DNA of 64,000 nucleotides, from the NCBI GenBank assembly GCA_965649825.1, contig OZ287695.1:2232001-2296000 (forward strand). Direction: 5' to 3'. A program made the translations under genes and the position numbers. Below the pieces are notes generated by a model. That model was not told where the DNA came from and did no database searches. It was given only the letters and a program-made list of their open reading frames with translations. Below, piece after piece: positions 20,584 to 31,771 of the stretch; position 1 is the stretch's first letter; each line of letters begins with the position of its first letter. The stretch is from Penicillus capitatus. Taxonomy: Eukaryota > Chlorophyta.

Positions 20584-22001
20584 GCTTGCAGTCAGGCATA
20601 CTGTCGCAGAAGCCTAAAATTGGCTGCTGCAGTCTCGAACAGCTGCTGGCCCGATTCCCAGACGTACTTTGTGAAAAAATTGGACGTTTTTCGGGATGGG
20701 AGGTCGGCATCCGCGACGTACAAGGGCAACTACATTCGGTCTTTACCAAAGTTCCCTACACGTTCGCTGCTGAAACGACGGCATGCAGAAACGAGATCGA
20801 CGCACTCATCGAAGCCGGAGTCGTCAGCCGATTTCACGGAAAACCGAAGCACATCATCCCCTGGTTTTCTGTTCCGAAGAAGAACTCGCTCGAGCGGCGA
20901 GTAGTGCTAGATTTTCGCGGACTCAAAACGCTGACCGCAAGGAGTCCCGCGCTGCCCATGCATCGAGAAGGCGCAGTTCAGAACCTGTCCGGGATGCGCC
21001 ACTTTGCGAAGTTTGATTTCCGACACGGATTCTACCAGATTCCTCTGGCACATGGCCTCCAGCCTTATTTTGTCACCGTGTTCGACCGCAAGCCCTCTGC
21101 CTTCACACGACTTCCGATGGGTTGGATCAACTCAATGGCTTTCTTCGACCAAGCTGTGCAAGAAACCATAGCGGAAGCACGAGACCAGTTAAAGCGGCAG
21201 AAGATTCGAGCAGCAATCGAGAGCTATGCCGACGACGTCTGCGTAGGAGCACGGACACAAGAAGATCTCGAGAGAGCAGTTCTCCAACTGCTGACGATCT
21301 ATGACAAATACGGATGGACGGCATCTCCGAAGAAGTGCCAGTACGGTGTTAACGAGGTCGAGTTCCTCGGACATCGTTTCACGCCTCAAGGCGTTTTGCC
21401 CCCCAAAAGCACGCTGCAGAAGTTGCTCGCTGCCGAGCCTCCTCAGACAAAGACTGCAGTCCGCTCGTTTTTGGGGCTCCTTCGCACCTTGCTCCACTAT
21501 TGCAAGTGCGACCTCCGCAGCTTAGCGGCCCTTCAAAGACTCACGAACGCTGAGACCAAAGTCATCCAACAATACTGGGCAGAGGATCCTAACCGCTGGG
21601 ACACCCTCCTCCGCTCTCTCGATCGCATCTGGTATAACCGGCCTGACGCAGTTGGCCGTTCTGTCGATCTCTATGTCGACGCCAGCAGAGATGGCTTTGG
21701 CTACGCATTGTTCGATACAGAGTCTAAACGTCTCCCCCGCCTTGGAGCTGGCGGTTTTCAACGTGAACAATTCCGATCCAGTGGCAAAGCTGAGCTACTC
21801 GGAATGGAAAGGGCACTCAAGGAAATCAGGCACCTGCTCATGGGCAAACACCTCAACATCTTCACTGACGCCACCGTTGTCAAACAAGCGAGTGGCAGCA
21901 GCGACCAGAGCTTCCTCGTGCAGCGTCATCTAGACGCACGCCCTCAACCTCTCTGCAGGAAAGGTAAAGCACGTGGATGGCGTGGCGAACGTCATCGCTG
22001 A
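20517..22001 (+). pseudogene. Ty3/gypsy reverse transcriptase/RNase H, frameshifted at its end
   Basis: Reverse transcriptase with the palm motifs intact: VVLDFRGLK, KFDFRHGFYQIPL, FTRLPMGW and the catalytic SYADDVCVG. Then come the thumb/connection (FLGHRF) and an RNase H domain (DLYVDASRDGFG, FTDATVV). The reading frame is intact up to about 21935. There a single-base indel shifts it, and the true continuation (KVKHVDGVANVIADLLS) is found in the next frame. The intact RT and protease suggest fairly recent decay. Confidence 0.9.
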
Positions 22002-23376
22002 CCTCCTCAGTCGCAGCCCCTGGTGGAGGCACACTCTAGAAGGACCCACGACGACCGAAGCTCCCGCGTTTGCGGCCACCGCACACCACCACTCCTGGCC
22101 AGTGTGGTACCTACAGATGGAAAACTATCTGAAGACAGGTCGATGTCCCGATGACGCCAACCCCCAGCAGCGGGCGCGTCTTAAGCACCGCGCCACCTTT
22201 TTCCGCCTACGCCATGAACGCCTGGAATACTCCGCCGACGGATTTCTATGGACGCCTTGCTGTCTCGACAGGAAGGCCATTCCTCAGTGGCTGGCCCGAG
22301 CGCACGAAGATGGCGGACACTACGGCATCCAGACCACAACCCAGAAGTTACAGGAAATGATCTATTTTCCTGACGCCCCCTCTCACGTAAAAGAGTGGGT
22401 CCGCAGCTGTCCCCAGTGCCAGCACCTTGCCCGCCACGACCCACCCGTCGCCCAGTCATTCAATACATGGCAACACATGAACCAATGCGTAGGTCTGGAC
22501 GTCATCGGCCCCATGAAGCCTGACGGCTCCGCCAAATATATCATCGCTGCCGTGGACCTATGCACACGATTTTGTCTCCTCTCGGCATCCTCGCAAGCCA
22601 ACGCCACATCCATCATCAAACTGCTCGAGCGCTGGACAGCCCTCTTCGGCAACCCCGATTGTCTGTAGACGGACTACGATTCAGCGTTCGTAGGCAATCA
22701 GGTGTCCAACTGGATGTCGGCCCGAGGAATTCAACGCCGCACCATCCCAACATACCGACCACAGTGCAATGGGACCGTCGAGCGTCTCAATCAAGAAGTC
22801 ATCCGCCGCCTACAACGCCTTCAAACTCAAGGCAAGTGGACATCGGCGCTTCCCCAGATTCAGGCAATGCTGAACGCGCATCCGAACTCGGTGACCAAAC
22901 TCAGCGCCGCGCAAACCGCCTTCGGTTATCAACCCCGCACGCACTCTGTTCCCGCGCCATCTACCTCCGCCGCGACACCTTGCTCCGACGAACCGCATCC
23001 GTTACGACACCGCGACCTTCTCGCAACTCGTTGGACCGCCATCGATCACCAGATGCAGCACCAGCAACAACACCGCATGTCCCAATCTCACCGTTGCTCC
23101 GACCTACCAGTCGGCTCCCAGGTGCTGCTCTTTGACAATCAACGCGCGAAAACGCACGGCAACAAACTTGCTCCGCAATGGCAAGGACCGTACACCATCC
23201 ACGATAAATTTTCTCCCCAGCTCTACCGTCTCGTTTCTTCTTCTTCCAAGAAACCCTTTCTAGCACATCGCGATCATTTACGTTGTTTTCTCCCTCGGAG
23301 TTCAGCGCAGGGAAGCGATTGTCATGATGATAAAGCGCCGAAGGATGATTATCCAAGAACTGCCTCATCATCATAA
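21973..23376 (+). pseudogene. Ty3/gypsy integrase with premature TAG
   Basis: Integrase region in the frame of gag. An HHCC zinc finger (HEDGGHYG ... CPQCQ) is followed by the catalytic core with Asp in GLDVIGP, Asp in TDYDSAF and Glu in NGTVERLNQ. A C-terminal GPY/F module (WQGPYTI) follows. A TAG at 22666-22668 lies immediately before the second catalytic Asp, in frame with both halves, so this copy cannot make a full integrase without readthrough. There is no chromodomain. The frame runs about 55 bp into the right LTR before stopping. Confidence 0.88.
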
Positions 23377-23536
23377 GAGGCACGCTTGGCCAACGGCACT
23401 TAATGGCCACGTCACATCAAAACCTACCACACGTCCCATCAAAACTCTTGCCTATAAAACGAGGATTATTGTCGCATTCATTGTCTTTGTAAGAAACCTT
23501 GTTGCGTTTTCCACTGTCACGTACTTGCCCGTGTCA
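23320..23536 (+). repeat. Right LTR
   Basis: A 217-bp LTR starting TGTCATGATGATAAAGCGCC and ending TTGCCCGTGTCA. It is closest to left copy A, with only scattered substitutions, including the shared TATAAAACGAGG. The preceding GCAGGGAAGCGA is a weak polypurine tract. Confidence 0.88.
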
Positions 23537-24188
23537 ATGCTCGTTAGACGCTGCCGGTGATTCAGGAGAGGAGTGATCTTTTGCTGTCGAATAATCTCGC
23601 AAACCATCGAGTGTGGTGCTTTCTTCGGCATAGGATTAAGGTTCATGTTACTGCCCACGTTACCATGCGTGTCCCGTCGCGCGTTGGATTTCATTTGGCT
23701 GTCTGTTGGTGTGGTATTTCAGCCCCGTTTCCAATGACATGACCTTACTGCTGTTGTGTACGACCTTTAACGAAACTGCCGCAGCAAGACTTATGTTTAC
23801 TTCTTAATCATTTGAGTTTTCTGTTCTACGCGGGACTTCTGTCGACTCAAGTCATCGGAAACACCATGCTTAGACACTTCGGCATGCCGGCCTGGCTTTC
23901 CTTCTTCGTTTCTCATGGAAATGCGTCGCACTGTCTGTGGGATTCTGAAATCTTCCATCCAGGTCACAGACGCATTAAATCCTTCTCTGCTTTACTAATG
24001 TTTAAAACAGACGCTCAATGGAAAACGGCAATGACGAACCACGTCATTTCCCTTCCTAAAGCTTGAGGTCCTGCTGGATGGAGCTCCGTTGTCTCCACGG
24101 CAGGAACCCACCGTAAAAGACGCACTGGTATAGGAATCTTCTCAAATTCAGGATGATGATGGACTGGTTGCCTCAAGGATGACACAGA
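23537..24188. other. Intergenic region downstream of the retroelement
   Basis: Short ORFs on both strands without family features. The plus-strand ORF at 23812-24066 has no codon or motif support. No gene can be called. Confidence 0.4.
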
Positions 24189-24853
24189 ATGCTTGTTCTC
24201 GTCATCCGTAGATACGGCTTCTTTTCGAAGCTGTTGCTGAGCGTCGACGGCGTCATCGATTTTGGGTCACAGATTGAAAATACTCGAGATCCTGAAGTGC
24301 TAACATGTGTTTTGCACTTCGAAAAGCATTCAAAAGAAAGCGAATGTCTTCTGCAATCTGTCAAGAATGCCTCTGCATATGATGCTCTTCCTCTGTAAAG
24401 CAGCTTTAACCTTTCTGGCAAGTAGTACCCCCCTTACGACATTTCTCGACACTTGCTCTTCTAGCGACGAGATCACTCGAGAGAAGGACGATGATCTGGA
24501 TGCTGTTGCCGAATCGTGCAAAAAGAGTTCCTGCTCGGCCACTGCTGAGTCTGCAGCAGACACCGGTATGTATTCAAGAATAGTTATCTGATGGACCGGC
24601 CAAGTTTTTTTTACTAGGCGAAGATGAAGTGCTGCAGCTTCTTCGTAGAGTGCTTGTGGTATTTACGTATCAAGTGGAGTTGATCGATGATCTCGAAGAC
24701 ACGTGTGTAATTGGACCATTCCGTGCAAGTACAATAGCGCTTAAGGAGTCTGTGCGGCCATACCCATTCCGATCCATGGCGAAGCCGAACCTGTCGGATC
24801 GCCGCCACATTACGAGTAACCGCTCTTTAATCAAGCGTTTGAGGTTCTCTTAG
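24189..24853 (+). CDS. Unknown gene, at least three exons
   Basis: Not recognised. A well-formed 52-bp intron (24566-24617, GTATGT...TTTTACTAG) joins in phase an acidic/serine-rich exon (SSSDEITREKDDDLDAVAES) to an exon beginning GEDEVLQLLRRVLVVF. An upstream exon starting at the ATG 24189 probably joins through a short intron near 24355-24405, but its ends are uncertain. The protein would be about 190 residues, ending basic (RRHITSNRSLIKRLRFS). The reverse strand is also open but has no matching splice signals, which favours this strand. Confidence 0.4.
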
Positions 24854-25335
24854 TCGCAAGATTCTCGTCGCTCTCCATGTAGTTATCCCTGTGTATATCT
24901 GGAAGCCGCGAATCATATCGAAAAGGTAAACATCCCACCAAAACGCTACGCGACTCCACGACACGTGACAGCATTTGATGTCGTGTAGGAAAAGACAGAC
25001 AGTATCCTTACCTCGTGCACATTGTAATCGCATATCCTTTAGCGTTAGATCGTCTGTGCGAATGCGTGAGGCACATGAAAGAGATCGAGCGCTAAATCGC
25101 GATGACGATGTCGGGAACAAAACGCATAGGGTTTATTTTGAGTCACCAATACAGCACTGCAATGTCTGTCGATGTCTTCTAATCGTAAGAAACGTTGCAT
25201 GAAAAGACGGCGTCGCCGCATTTTACCACATTTCCATTGACCCGGTACGGTCTTAATTGTACACGCGTGTATGCGAGACATATTCTGTAGGAGATCATCT
25301 GTTTTTGGGTGCGAGCATTTGACGTGTTTTTGAGA
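24854..25335. other. Intergenic region
   Basis: No convincing coding sequence, tRNA or repeat. It presumably contains the promoter of the gene starting at 25336. Confidence 0.5.
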
Positions 25336-26587
25336 ATGTCGTCTTCATCATCAGCGCCCTCGCGTTCATCTGCGGCGGCGCAGGTTTTGCATTCCGGCTT
25401 AGCGTGTCATCCACAGGAAGCAAACACCGATACCGAAGAACGGCAGGAAGGGTTTCGAGGAGTGCGACATGGAGGCACTAGTCCATACCGTGTCCCACCA
25501 GGCACGACGTCTAGTCCGTCTCCAACACCGCCGCGTCGTCCCGTTGCTCGTCGACAACCGGCAAACGAAGAGCAGCCAGAAGAAGTCCTACGGAATTTTC
25601 AGAGACGTTACAAAATGGATCTTGTCCCAAGCATGTGTCAACTCAGGCTGAGCACCACGTAGACCGACACCTTCCCTCTTTTCCTGATGACATTCACGGC
25701 ATCTTGCTAACAGAGCTGCGGGATATCAAATCTCAGCAGACGTCTGTCGGCCAAGACGCAGAGATACATACGTATCACTCGGGGTATGTCATAACGAAAG
25801 ATCTTAACCGTCCGTTGGGGTTCGACGTACAGGTCAAACTCGGTGAAGATCCATTACTTGTGAAGAAAGTTGTACTTACTCCACAGCATTCAGATATTCG
25901 AATGTTTACGCCACCGATGGAATTTGGCATCCTGCAACTCCAATTTGCTATTGGTTATGACTGGAGCAAGAGATCTTTTGCAGCGTCATGGAGGTCACAA
26001 CCTTCCCTGATCTTCACTCTCTTTTTCAATGCACGTTATCCAGATGCAAAACAAAGTGGACACGGGGACCGCGATTACAGAAACGTGTTAGGGTAAGCGT
26101 CTTTGATTGCTTCACCCGAGGGAAGACTTGTCGTGAGATGTAGCTTTTCTCGAAGAATAATGTTGAAGTAGCGTCGTTCTGGAATATCCGGTCAGAACTC
26201 CCAACCATGGGCGGGTACTTAGTCGCAGAAGAGGGATGCCATGATCCATGTTGTTCTATCTGTTTCTAGGCAATTTGATTCTCGTTCATCTTCGATACAA
26301 GCAGATATTGGTCGATTTCAATTGGATTTGGATCGTTTGAAGGTATCGGCAAAGTGGTAGAGTAATGATTTCTCGAACCCCAATAATCAACCCTGCTATC
26401 GCAACAGATGTTCTTGATCTCAAAATTCTTGAAAGAAATGGGAACAAGTGCCCAAAATATAATCTGCTTTCCACTACCCATACACTTTGGTATCTGGCGA
26501 CTGCAAACCATCTATCGTCTCATTTGGAGACAAATCGATGCATCTAGCGTCGGATGTGACAGACAGATTGAATGGGAGATCTCTTGA
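25336..26587 (+). CDS. Unknown protein, possible membrane/beta-rich
   Basis: Not recognised. ATG at 25336 opens a Ser/Pro/Arg-rich N-terminus (residues about 1-90) that could be a transit or disordered region. After an intron I could not place (near 25640), an exon to 26092 has alternating hydrophobic and charged residues (GYVITKDLNRPLGFDVQV, FGILQLQFAIGYDW), beta-sheet in character. Introns at 26093-26269 and 26343-26407 then join in phase to two final exons, ending FGIWRLQTIYRLIW...WEIS with TGA at 26585-26587. The beta-rich body could suit a plastid or mitochondrial outer-membrane protein, but no motif proves this. Confidence 0.5.
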
Positions 26588-26780
26588 TTGATCGATTCTC
26601 GACTTGCGGCTCGAGAAGTGTTCGTGGGGATCGATCTGGTGATCCAGACAGTTTATAGGTTTTCTCCAGAGACAAAAGACTGAGGCTGCTCTCTGCAATG
26701 AGACTACCGCATTCCGCCTCCGATAGCATCGCTGCACCCGTAGAATGCTGTCGTGACATAAAGACGTCGAGATCTGAGGT

Positions 26781-27819
26781 ATGGATACTGCTCCTGTACA
26801 CCGCCATTACCTATCCATCGAAAAAACGGCACACATATTACCTGTGATTAAATGAACATAAAATAATTTCCCGGTGGTCAGCAAGGGACCCTGAGACGAA
26901 CGATTTCCTTTGAGCTGCCACAGGAACTGCTGTCTGATTTTCCGACGTCTTATTGTAACATCTGGGCCTTTAATGTGAGCAATGCGGAAGCCAAAAAACC
27001 TTCTGGCGGGCGGTCCCGATGCTTCATATATTCCTGCATCCTCTGATGTCGACGCAGATTTCTTCTCTGTCCGTCTGAAGGACCCTGATCTAAAAGACGA
27101 CAAAGGCATGTGCATCTCGTATCGGTCGTCGCGCCGTATTCGAGTGAATGAAAAGCAGAGAGTGGTATGTACACAAGACAACATCTATTCTATGAACACC
27201 GTCGGACAGAAAGACGATGTAAATCATCGGGCTTTTTTCTGGACAGGTTCCTTTCTTGAAACTTTCGAATCTGACACGTCGCCTCGTTTACTTCAGCATC
27301 AGATGCTGATCGCTCGGCAGAATCGTCTGCAGTACAGCCGGAATCTCATACAGGTGGTACGGCTTCGTCAGCGACATCTCTGCACACTCTTTGCCGCATG
27401 TCGGTTCTGACGGTCGGTCCACTACCCAAGAAACTCTTTTTCAGATTCAACAACAGGCGTTGCTCGCATACACCAAACCACTGGAGAAGTGGACTGCCCG
27501 ACTCGATCAAGTGCCTAAATCCCCAAGTCTCTTTCCTCCAATGAAGACAAGGCAACTCACCCCTGCAGGCAATGTAAGAGATGGAACTATAGAAACAGGA
27601 TAGACAGAGATGCAGATAGCTGCGTTCAGTCTCTTTTCGACGGCACTTCTCTCCTCAATATTGCCACTCACACAGCAACAGTAAATGAACAGTTGTGGTC
27701 TCTCGCTGTTCTCCTGTTTTGGAACATGCGGATTTCGCGTCGACGTTTGGAGGTGAGCATTGGTCAAGAATGATGGTTTGAGTTCATTGCAGATAATTGT
27801 GGAAATCGACATCCGATAA
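26781..27819 (+). CDS. Unknown 191-residue protein in seven small exons
   Basis: Not recognised. Exons: 26781-26843, 26882-26974, 27081-27164, 27297-27353, 27445-27573, 27630-27752, 27793-27819. Introns are 38, 106, 132, 91, 56 and 40 bp, all GT-AG. All joins are phase 0, and the lengths sum to 192 codons. The protein has no signal peptide. The middle is basic and helical (RQNRLQYSRNLIQ), and the C-terminus contains LWSLAVLLFWNMRISRRRLE, a possible short membrane anchor or amphipathic helix. The all-phase-0 structure and clean closure make a real gene likely despite the lack of homology. Confidence 0.6.
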
Positions 27820-27999
27820 AAGGAAAGTACGTTTGAAGTCCAGAATCTCTGAGAAGAGAACGATCTCAGCATACATGCAGTCGCCAAACATCTTTGATCT
27901 GTATATAAGTCCACATCCACACAATCCAGCAATCCCTCGATCAACTGGTGTCGGCAGTGGTTAGTTAGCCACATTAAGATCTGCTTCCATGCTTCCATA

Positions 28000-29779
28000 C
28001 TACGATAAGTTTGCGATTCTTCCTCTATATCGGTCGATGTTGTTCTTCGTCAGAATTGTGCACTGCTCAATCGTCAAAGGATTTCGAGTAAATGGACAGA
28101 TGCGATTTTCACTAAGACATGCTCTCCATGTCGCTATGCCCACCACATGTCCATAGGGAGATATGGCCGGTGTCACCACTGGCTGCATGGTAATGTTGTC
28201 GATGAGATCTGGCAATGGATTCTCATTATCCACTGGAACATCTGACAGGCTTCCACGATTGATACAGCGCTGCCTGTAACGATCACTGCGGCCCAGTGTC
28301 GACCACTTGTTCAGGGCACAGCCCGCATCGTCATCATCTCCTTCGCCTTCAGCCTCGACCTCTCCAGTCTCATCATCCCCCTCGCTCTCGTACTCGATAC
28401 GCTTTCTAGAGGAGTAAGGACAGAAGGTGCTCCCGTCCGATCGCTGACGGACAACCTGAGAGAGCTTGCGGGATGCGATCTGTCGATCGAGCTTTCCTTC
28501 CCAGTAGACTTCGCACTTCTTTTCCGTATCTAATGCCTCTATCTTTCGAAGAATATCTGGCTGGATGAGTCCAAAGTACTCAGGACCGGCTATGGCTGTC
28601 TTGGGAGGAGGGGGTAACTTCTCACCAGCTTCTCTTCGTTTCTCAATTTCTTTATTGATGCGCTTGAGCACGAGCGTCCAACAACCCGTGCAGCTTTTTG
28701 AGATTAATTTATCGGCAGGTCGATCATATGCCGTGATCACAAAAGTCGGTAATGGCCAAAACTCACCTCTCACAATCTCACATTCGTGGATGCAGAGGTC
28801 TTCCAGACGTACAGAGCTACGAAACTTCGTCCTGGACTTGAAACCCAGTGGAAAAATGTACCCAGCATTGAACCATCCTTTTTCTAGCCTGCACATGCAT
28901 GTCATGTGTCACATCTTGACCAGCTCATTCGAACACACTCTCTTACCTTCTCTCGCCAATGCGAATCAATTCAACACGTTTCTGAGCTTTTTGCTTCACA
29001 CGCCCTCTGCAGGTATAACCAGATGTTGAAATTGCTTTGTCACCACTAAGCGCAATGCTTTTTTTCTTATTTGATGAAGTGTCTTCAGATTTTGTATCTC
29101 TGTCTTCATCACTCATTCCTGCCAGAGAAGGAAAAACGGTTCTCCTGGTACGGGCCCCTCTTGGTCGCAAAACCCCTGAACTTCCCATGAACGCTGCCAC
29201 AGTGACATCTCGGAAAGTATTTTGACAGCGACAAGTCCTACCTTCTCTTGACCCGTAAAGTCCCCCATGAATCTGCCCAACACAGTATGGATAGAGGAGG
29301 ACATATAACACTGCGAAACTTTACTGTGGTGATCTTTCCGTGGCTTTTAGGCTTCTCTGCCAACATGCATTTCAGAGCGCTCGTGGCACGACTGTCGATT
29401 CCTCTTCTGAGAGTGCTGCGCTTGCCTTTAGTGCCCCAGACAAGAGTTGTCCCATCATCCTGCCACATTGTCTTCAAACCATGAGTATGATATCGAGACA
29501 AGATGCATAACACATACCCTCTGATCTTCTTGAAAATTCGATATCTCCCACGTTCTCTTGGCCGCCGCTGCCCTTGTCTTGACCACAGTACGTCCTTCAT
29601 TTTTGTGCCCTCTGTTCTCAACAATGGGCACTGTATCAGAGGATCTTGCATTCGCAATGTATTTCCCAGGTGAGCCTTCCATTTGCAATGGACCTGGTGG
29701 AGGAAGTGGGCACAGAATACGTCACTTGAGACAATGACGCACTCGAGTCTTCGTCGGAGAGCCGGTCTGACGTTTCCAT
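28000..29779 (-). CDS. FYRN-FYRC domain protein with C-terminal U-box
   Basis: A multi-exon gene. ATG at 29779 begins METSDRLSDEDSS. Small exons through 29250-29700 and 28943-29220 give a basic, Lys/Arg-rich region. The last exon, ending at 28000, carries an FYRN domain (GWFNAGYIFPLGFKSRTKF), an adjoining FYRC domain (STGCW-like SCTGCWTLVLKRIN; GPEYFGL), an acidic linker, and a U-box (about 70 C-terminal residues: DNITMQPVVTPAISPYGH, CPFTRNPLT). FYRN/FYRC pairs occur in chromatin proteins such as trithorax-type methyltransferases, JmjC demethylases and TBRG1. U-boxes recruit E2 enzymes for ubiquitination. A nuclear ubiquitin ligase acting on chromatin is a reasonable inference. I do not recall this domain combination being described. 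Confidence 0.82.
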
Positions 29780-30520
29780 CTGGTCTATGCGAATGCGATC
29801 CGTATCTGCGCAGAGCAATCGATAGCGCGAGCGTCTTACGAAGCCAAAATAACGCAGTACGAGTTGGACAAATCAGGAAATCCGGCAATCAAACTGCGTG
29901 TCCGTCCTCGATCGAACGTGGCGGACACGTAATTGTACAGACAAGGGAGCCGCCCGCTACGTCGACAACAAATTCCCTTCGTTGTGGACAGTCAACTGCA
30001 ACACGGTATATATGAAACAAACCGTCGATGCCGTCGATGACTTACTCGAAGATGGACCTTGCGAATCCCGGTCGCCCGTTTTGGCGTGTCTCTTGACGCT
30101 CCACTTTGAGAAAACGTCACAATGACGTCTCTTCCGCTTTCCTTTCAACTTATTCTTGGCACCGAGATCCGCACAAGCGATAGATGCGACTCGTGCGTAT
30201 GTTCGTGCGCTGTATGCGTTTGAACCAGCCAGTCGCTAGAATGACATCAGTGACGGTGAAGATGTACGAACGCATGCCACAAAAAGGGAGCGTTAAGAGA
30301 AAAAGCTCTTAACAAAGTAACCCTCGCACAGATGGACTCTTTGCTCCGTCCCTTCCTGACATGGCCTCCTTGTGCCTCTGCCGTGTCGCCCATGGATGCT
30401 GCGACGCACCTTCCTGCGTCATTGATGATGTGACAGATGGATCGCTGGGACGATAAATCAACGTGGCTCGCGTTTCATCTGCGCTTTCTGTGTTGTCTTC
30501 TGCTCACGCCCCTAAACATC
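29780..30520. other. Region between divergent FYR/U-box and NC2-alpha genes
   Basis: Mostly promoter space for two divergent genes. A plus-strand open segment at about 29790-29935 has strong protein character (YANAIRICAEQSIARASYEA ... IKLRVRPRSNVADT) and overlaps the first exon of the minus-strand gene. I could not find splice partners or a family for it. TAG- and GC-poor sequence at 30250-30320 shows no gene. Confidence 0.35.
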
Positions 30521-31650
30521 ATGAAATCATGTGCGTCCAATCGCAAGGGTCACCCTCTAGCGGCTCGCATCAAACGTCTCATGCAAAAAGACGATGAGGT
30601 CGGCCGTATCGCCTCTGTGACACCCATTCTTATCAGTACGAACGGCGTCCCTCCTCTTTTCCCAACTCTGTCCGTTTCTATTCAGTTATCATATTTGTAT
30701 AGGTCGAGCTCTGGAGCTCTTTCTGAAGAAAATATGCACGAACGTAATAGACTGCGCCAAAAGCAAGAATTCCCGAACTATATCTCCTTCTCACCTGTCT
30801 CTCACTCTTTTGTTCAAGCACCATTCGTCTGACAGATGTGTTTAGGAAAGCTTATGTCCATTCGGATAGCACAATGGATTTCTTAAAGTCAACCGTCAAA
30901 GATGCGCCAGATTTAAGCACGGTGGAGACTCCTCCAGGCCATCCACCTGCCAAACGAACGCGTACGCCTTCAATAGAGGGACAGACGGGAGCACGGACAA
31001 AAGGACGGGGAAGGGGAGATTGGTGCATTGGACGAACATCCAAACGTCAATGTGTGCCTTCCACCACCACCGCATCAGCCGATCTCTCAATAACAGGGGC
31101 ACCGCCTCTCCTTACTTCATCATCTTCTGTTACGCTGCCTGCTGCCGACGACCACTCTGTTCAGCTGAATATGTCATCCACATCCAATCTCATACCAACA
31201 ACCTCTTCTCTGCCTTCCAGCCATGCCGAGATGTCCTCTCTTCATCTGTTAGACAAACGTACTGGTGGCAATGGTGGATCGGTGGCCAGTCTGCCAGCGA
31301 TGACATCTGCTGTTCGAACGCACGAAGTTCCCGTTGATCCATCCACGTTGCCTATGAATCTGCAAAAGGCTTTGTCGCATACACCAGCTGAATCAAAACC
31401 GTCAGAGACGACATGTCTCGTTATGCCTCCTGTCAGTGTTGCTTTATCGATCAGTGATGTGGAACTGGGAATGCGACCGAAGGAGATGGACACCCCTCGC
31501 TCGATGCACGATCTGAGTCCCACAAAACAGTTCATGCGAAATTTAGAGATGGCTCCAAATCGGTTGCCGCCATCGGAACTGAAGGCTGAAGAGGACAACT
31601 ACGATTTTTCAGAGGATGAAATGGAGACAGAAGATAAGAAGAAAGAATAG
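30521..31650 (+). CDS. Negative cofactor 2 alpha (DRAP1), histone-fold corepressor
   Basis: The alpha subunit of NC2 (Dr1/DRAP1), which binds TBP on promoter DNA and blocks TFIIA/TFIIB entry. Exons 30521-30635, 30703-30796 and 30846-31650 give 337 residues, with introns of 67 and 49 bp. The histone fold occupies the first 90 residues: ARIKRLMQKDDEVGRIASVTP, RALELFLKKICTNVI, SRTISPSHLKAYV and DFLKSTVKDAPDL match the family closely. The remaining 245 residues are low-complexity Ser/Thr/Pro with a nuclear-localisation-like PPAKRTRTPS and an acidic end, longer than in yeast or animals. The start at 30521 is chosen because it is just upstream of the conserved fold; an in-frame ATG lies further upstream. 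Confidence 0.88.
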
Positions 31651-31771
31651 AGAGATGCTGACCCCTGTAACAATAGAAACGAGAATCTTTTTTGATTCTT
31701 GACACGTTTTTAAATGATGGGTTCGATCAAAAACCTCACCGCATTGTGCGCCGATATCTGTCGCCACGCCA

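Larger units (their letters stand above)
18349..23536 (+). mobile_element. Ty3/gypsy LTR retrotransposon, decayed
   Basis: A complete but broken element. LTR-type sequences lie at both ends, followed by gag-protease, reverse transcriptase/RNase H, then integrase; this order defines Ty3/gypsy (copia has integrase before RT). The left side carries two LTR copies in tandem (18349-18556 and 18557-18793); the right LTR is 23320-23536. Pol is disrupted by a frameshift near 21935 and a TAG at 22666-22668. The five bases before 18349 (gatac) and after 23536 (atgct) do not match, so no target duplication is evident. Base composition is higher in GC than the flanking intergenic DNA. Confidence 0.9.

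Noticed and set aside
22560-23135. 191-codon ORF overlapping integrase
   Set aside because: The overlapping frame contains the catalytic integrase motifs, so this is a shadow in GC-rich element DNA.
26544-26807. Minus-strand ORF with Ser-rich sequence
   Set aside because: It overlaps the last exon and start of two plus-strand genes whose exon phases close; no minus-strand splice signals fit.
30437-30520. Upstream ATG extension of NC2-alpha
   Set aside because: The extra residues are hydrophobic and unlike any NC2-alpha N-terminus; the ATG at 30521 sits just before the conserved fold.
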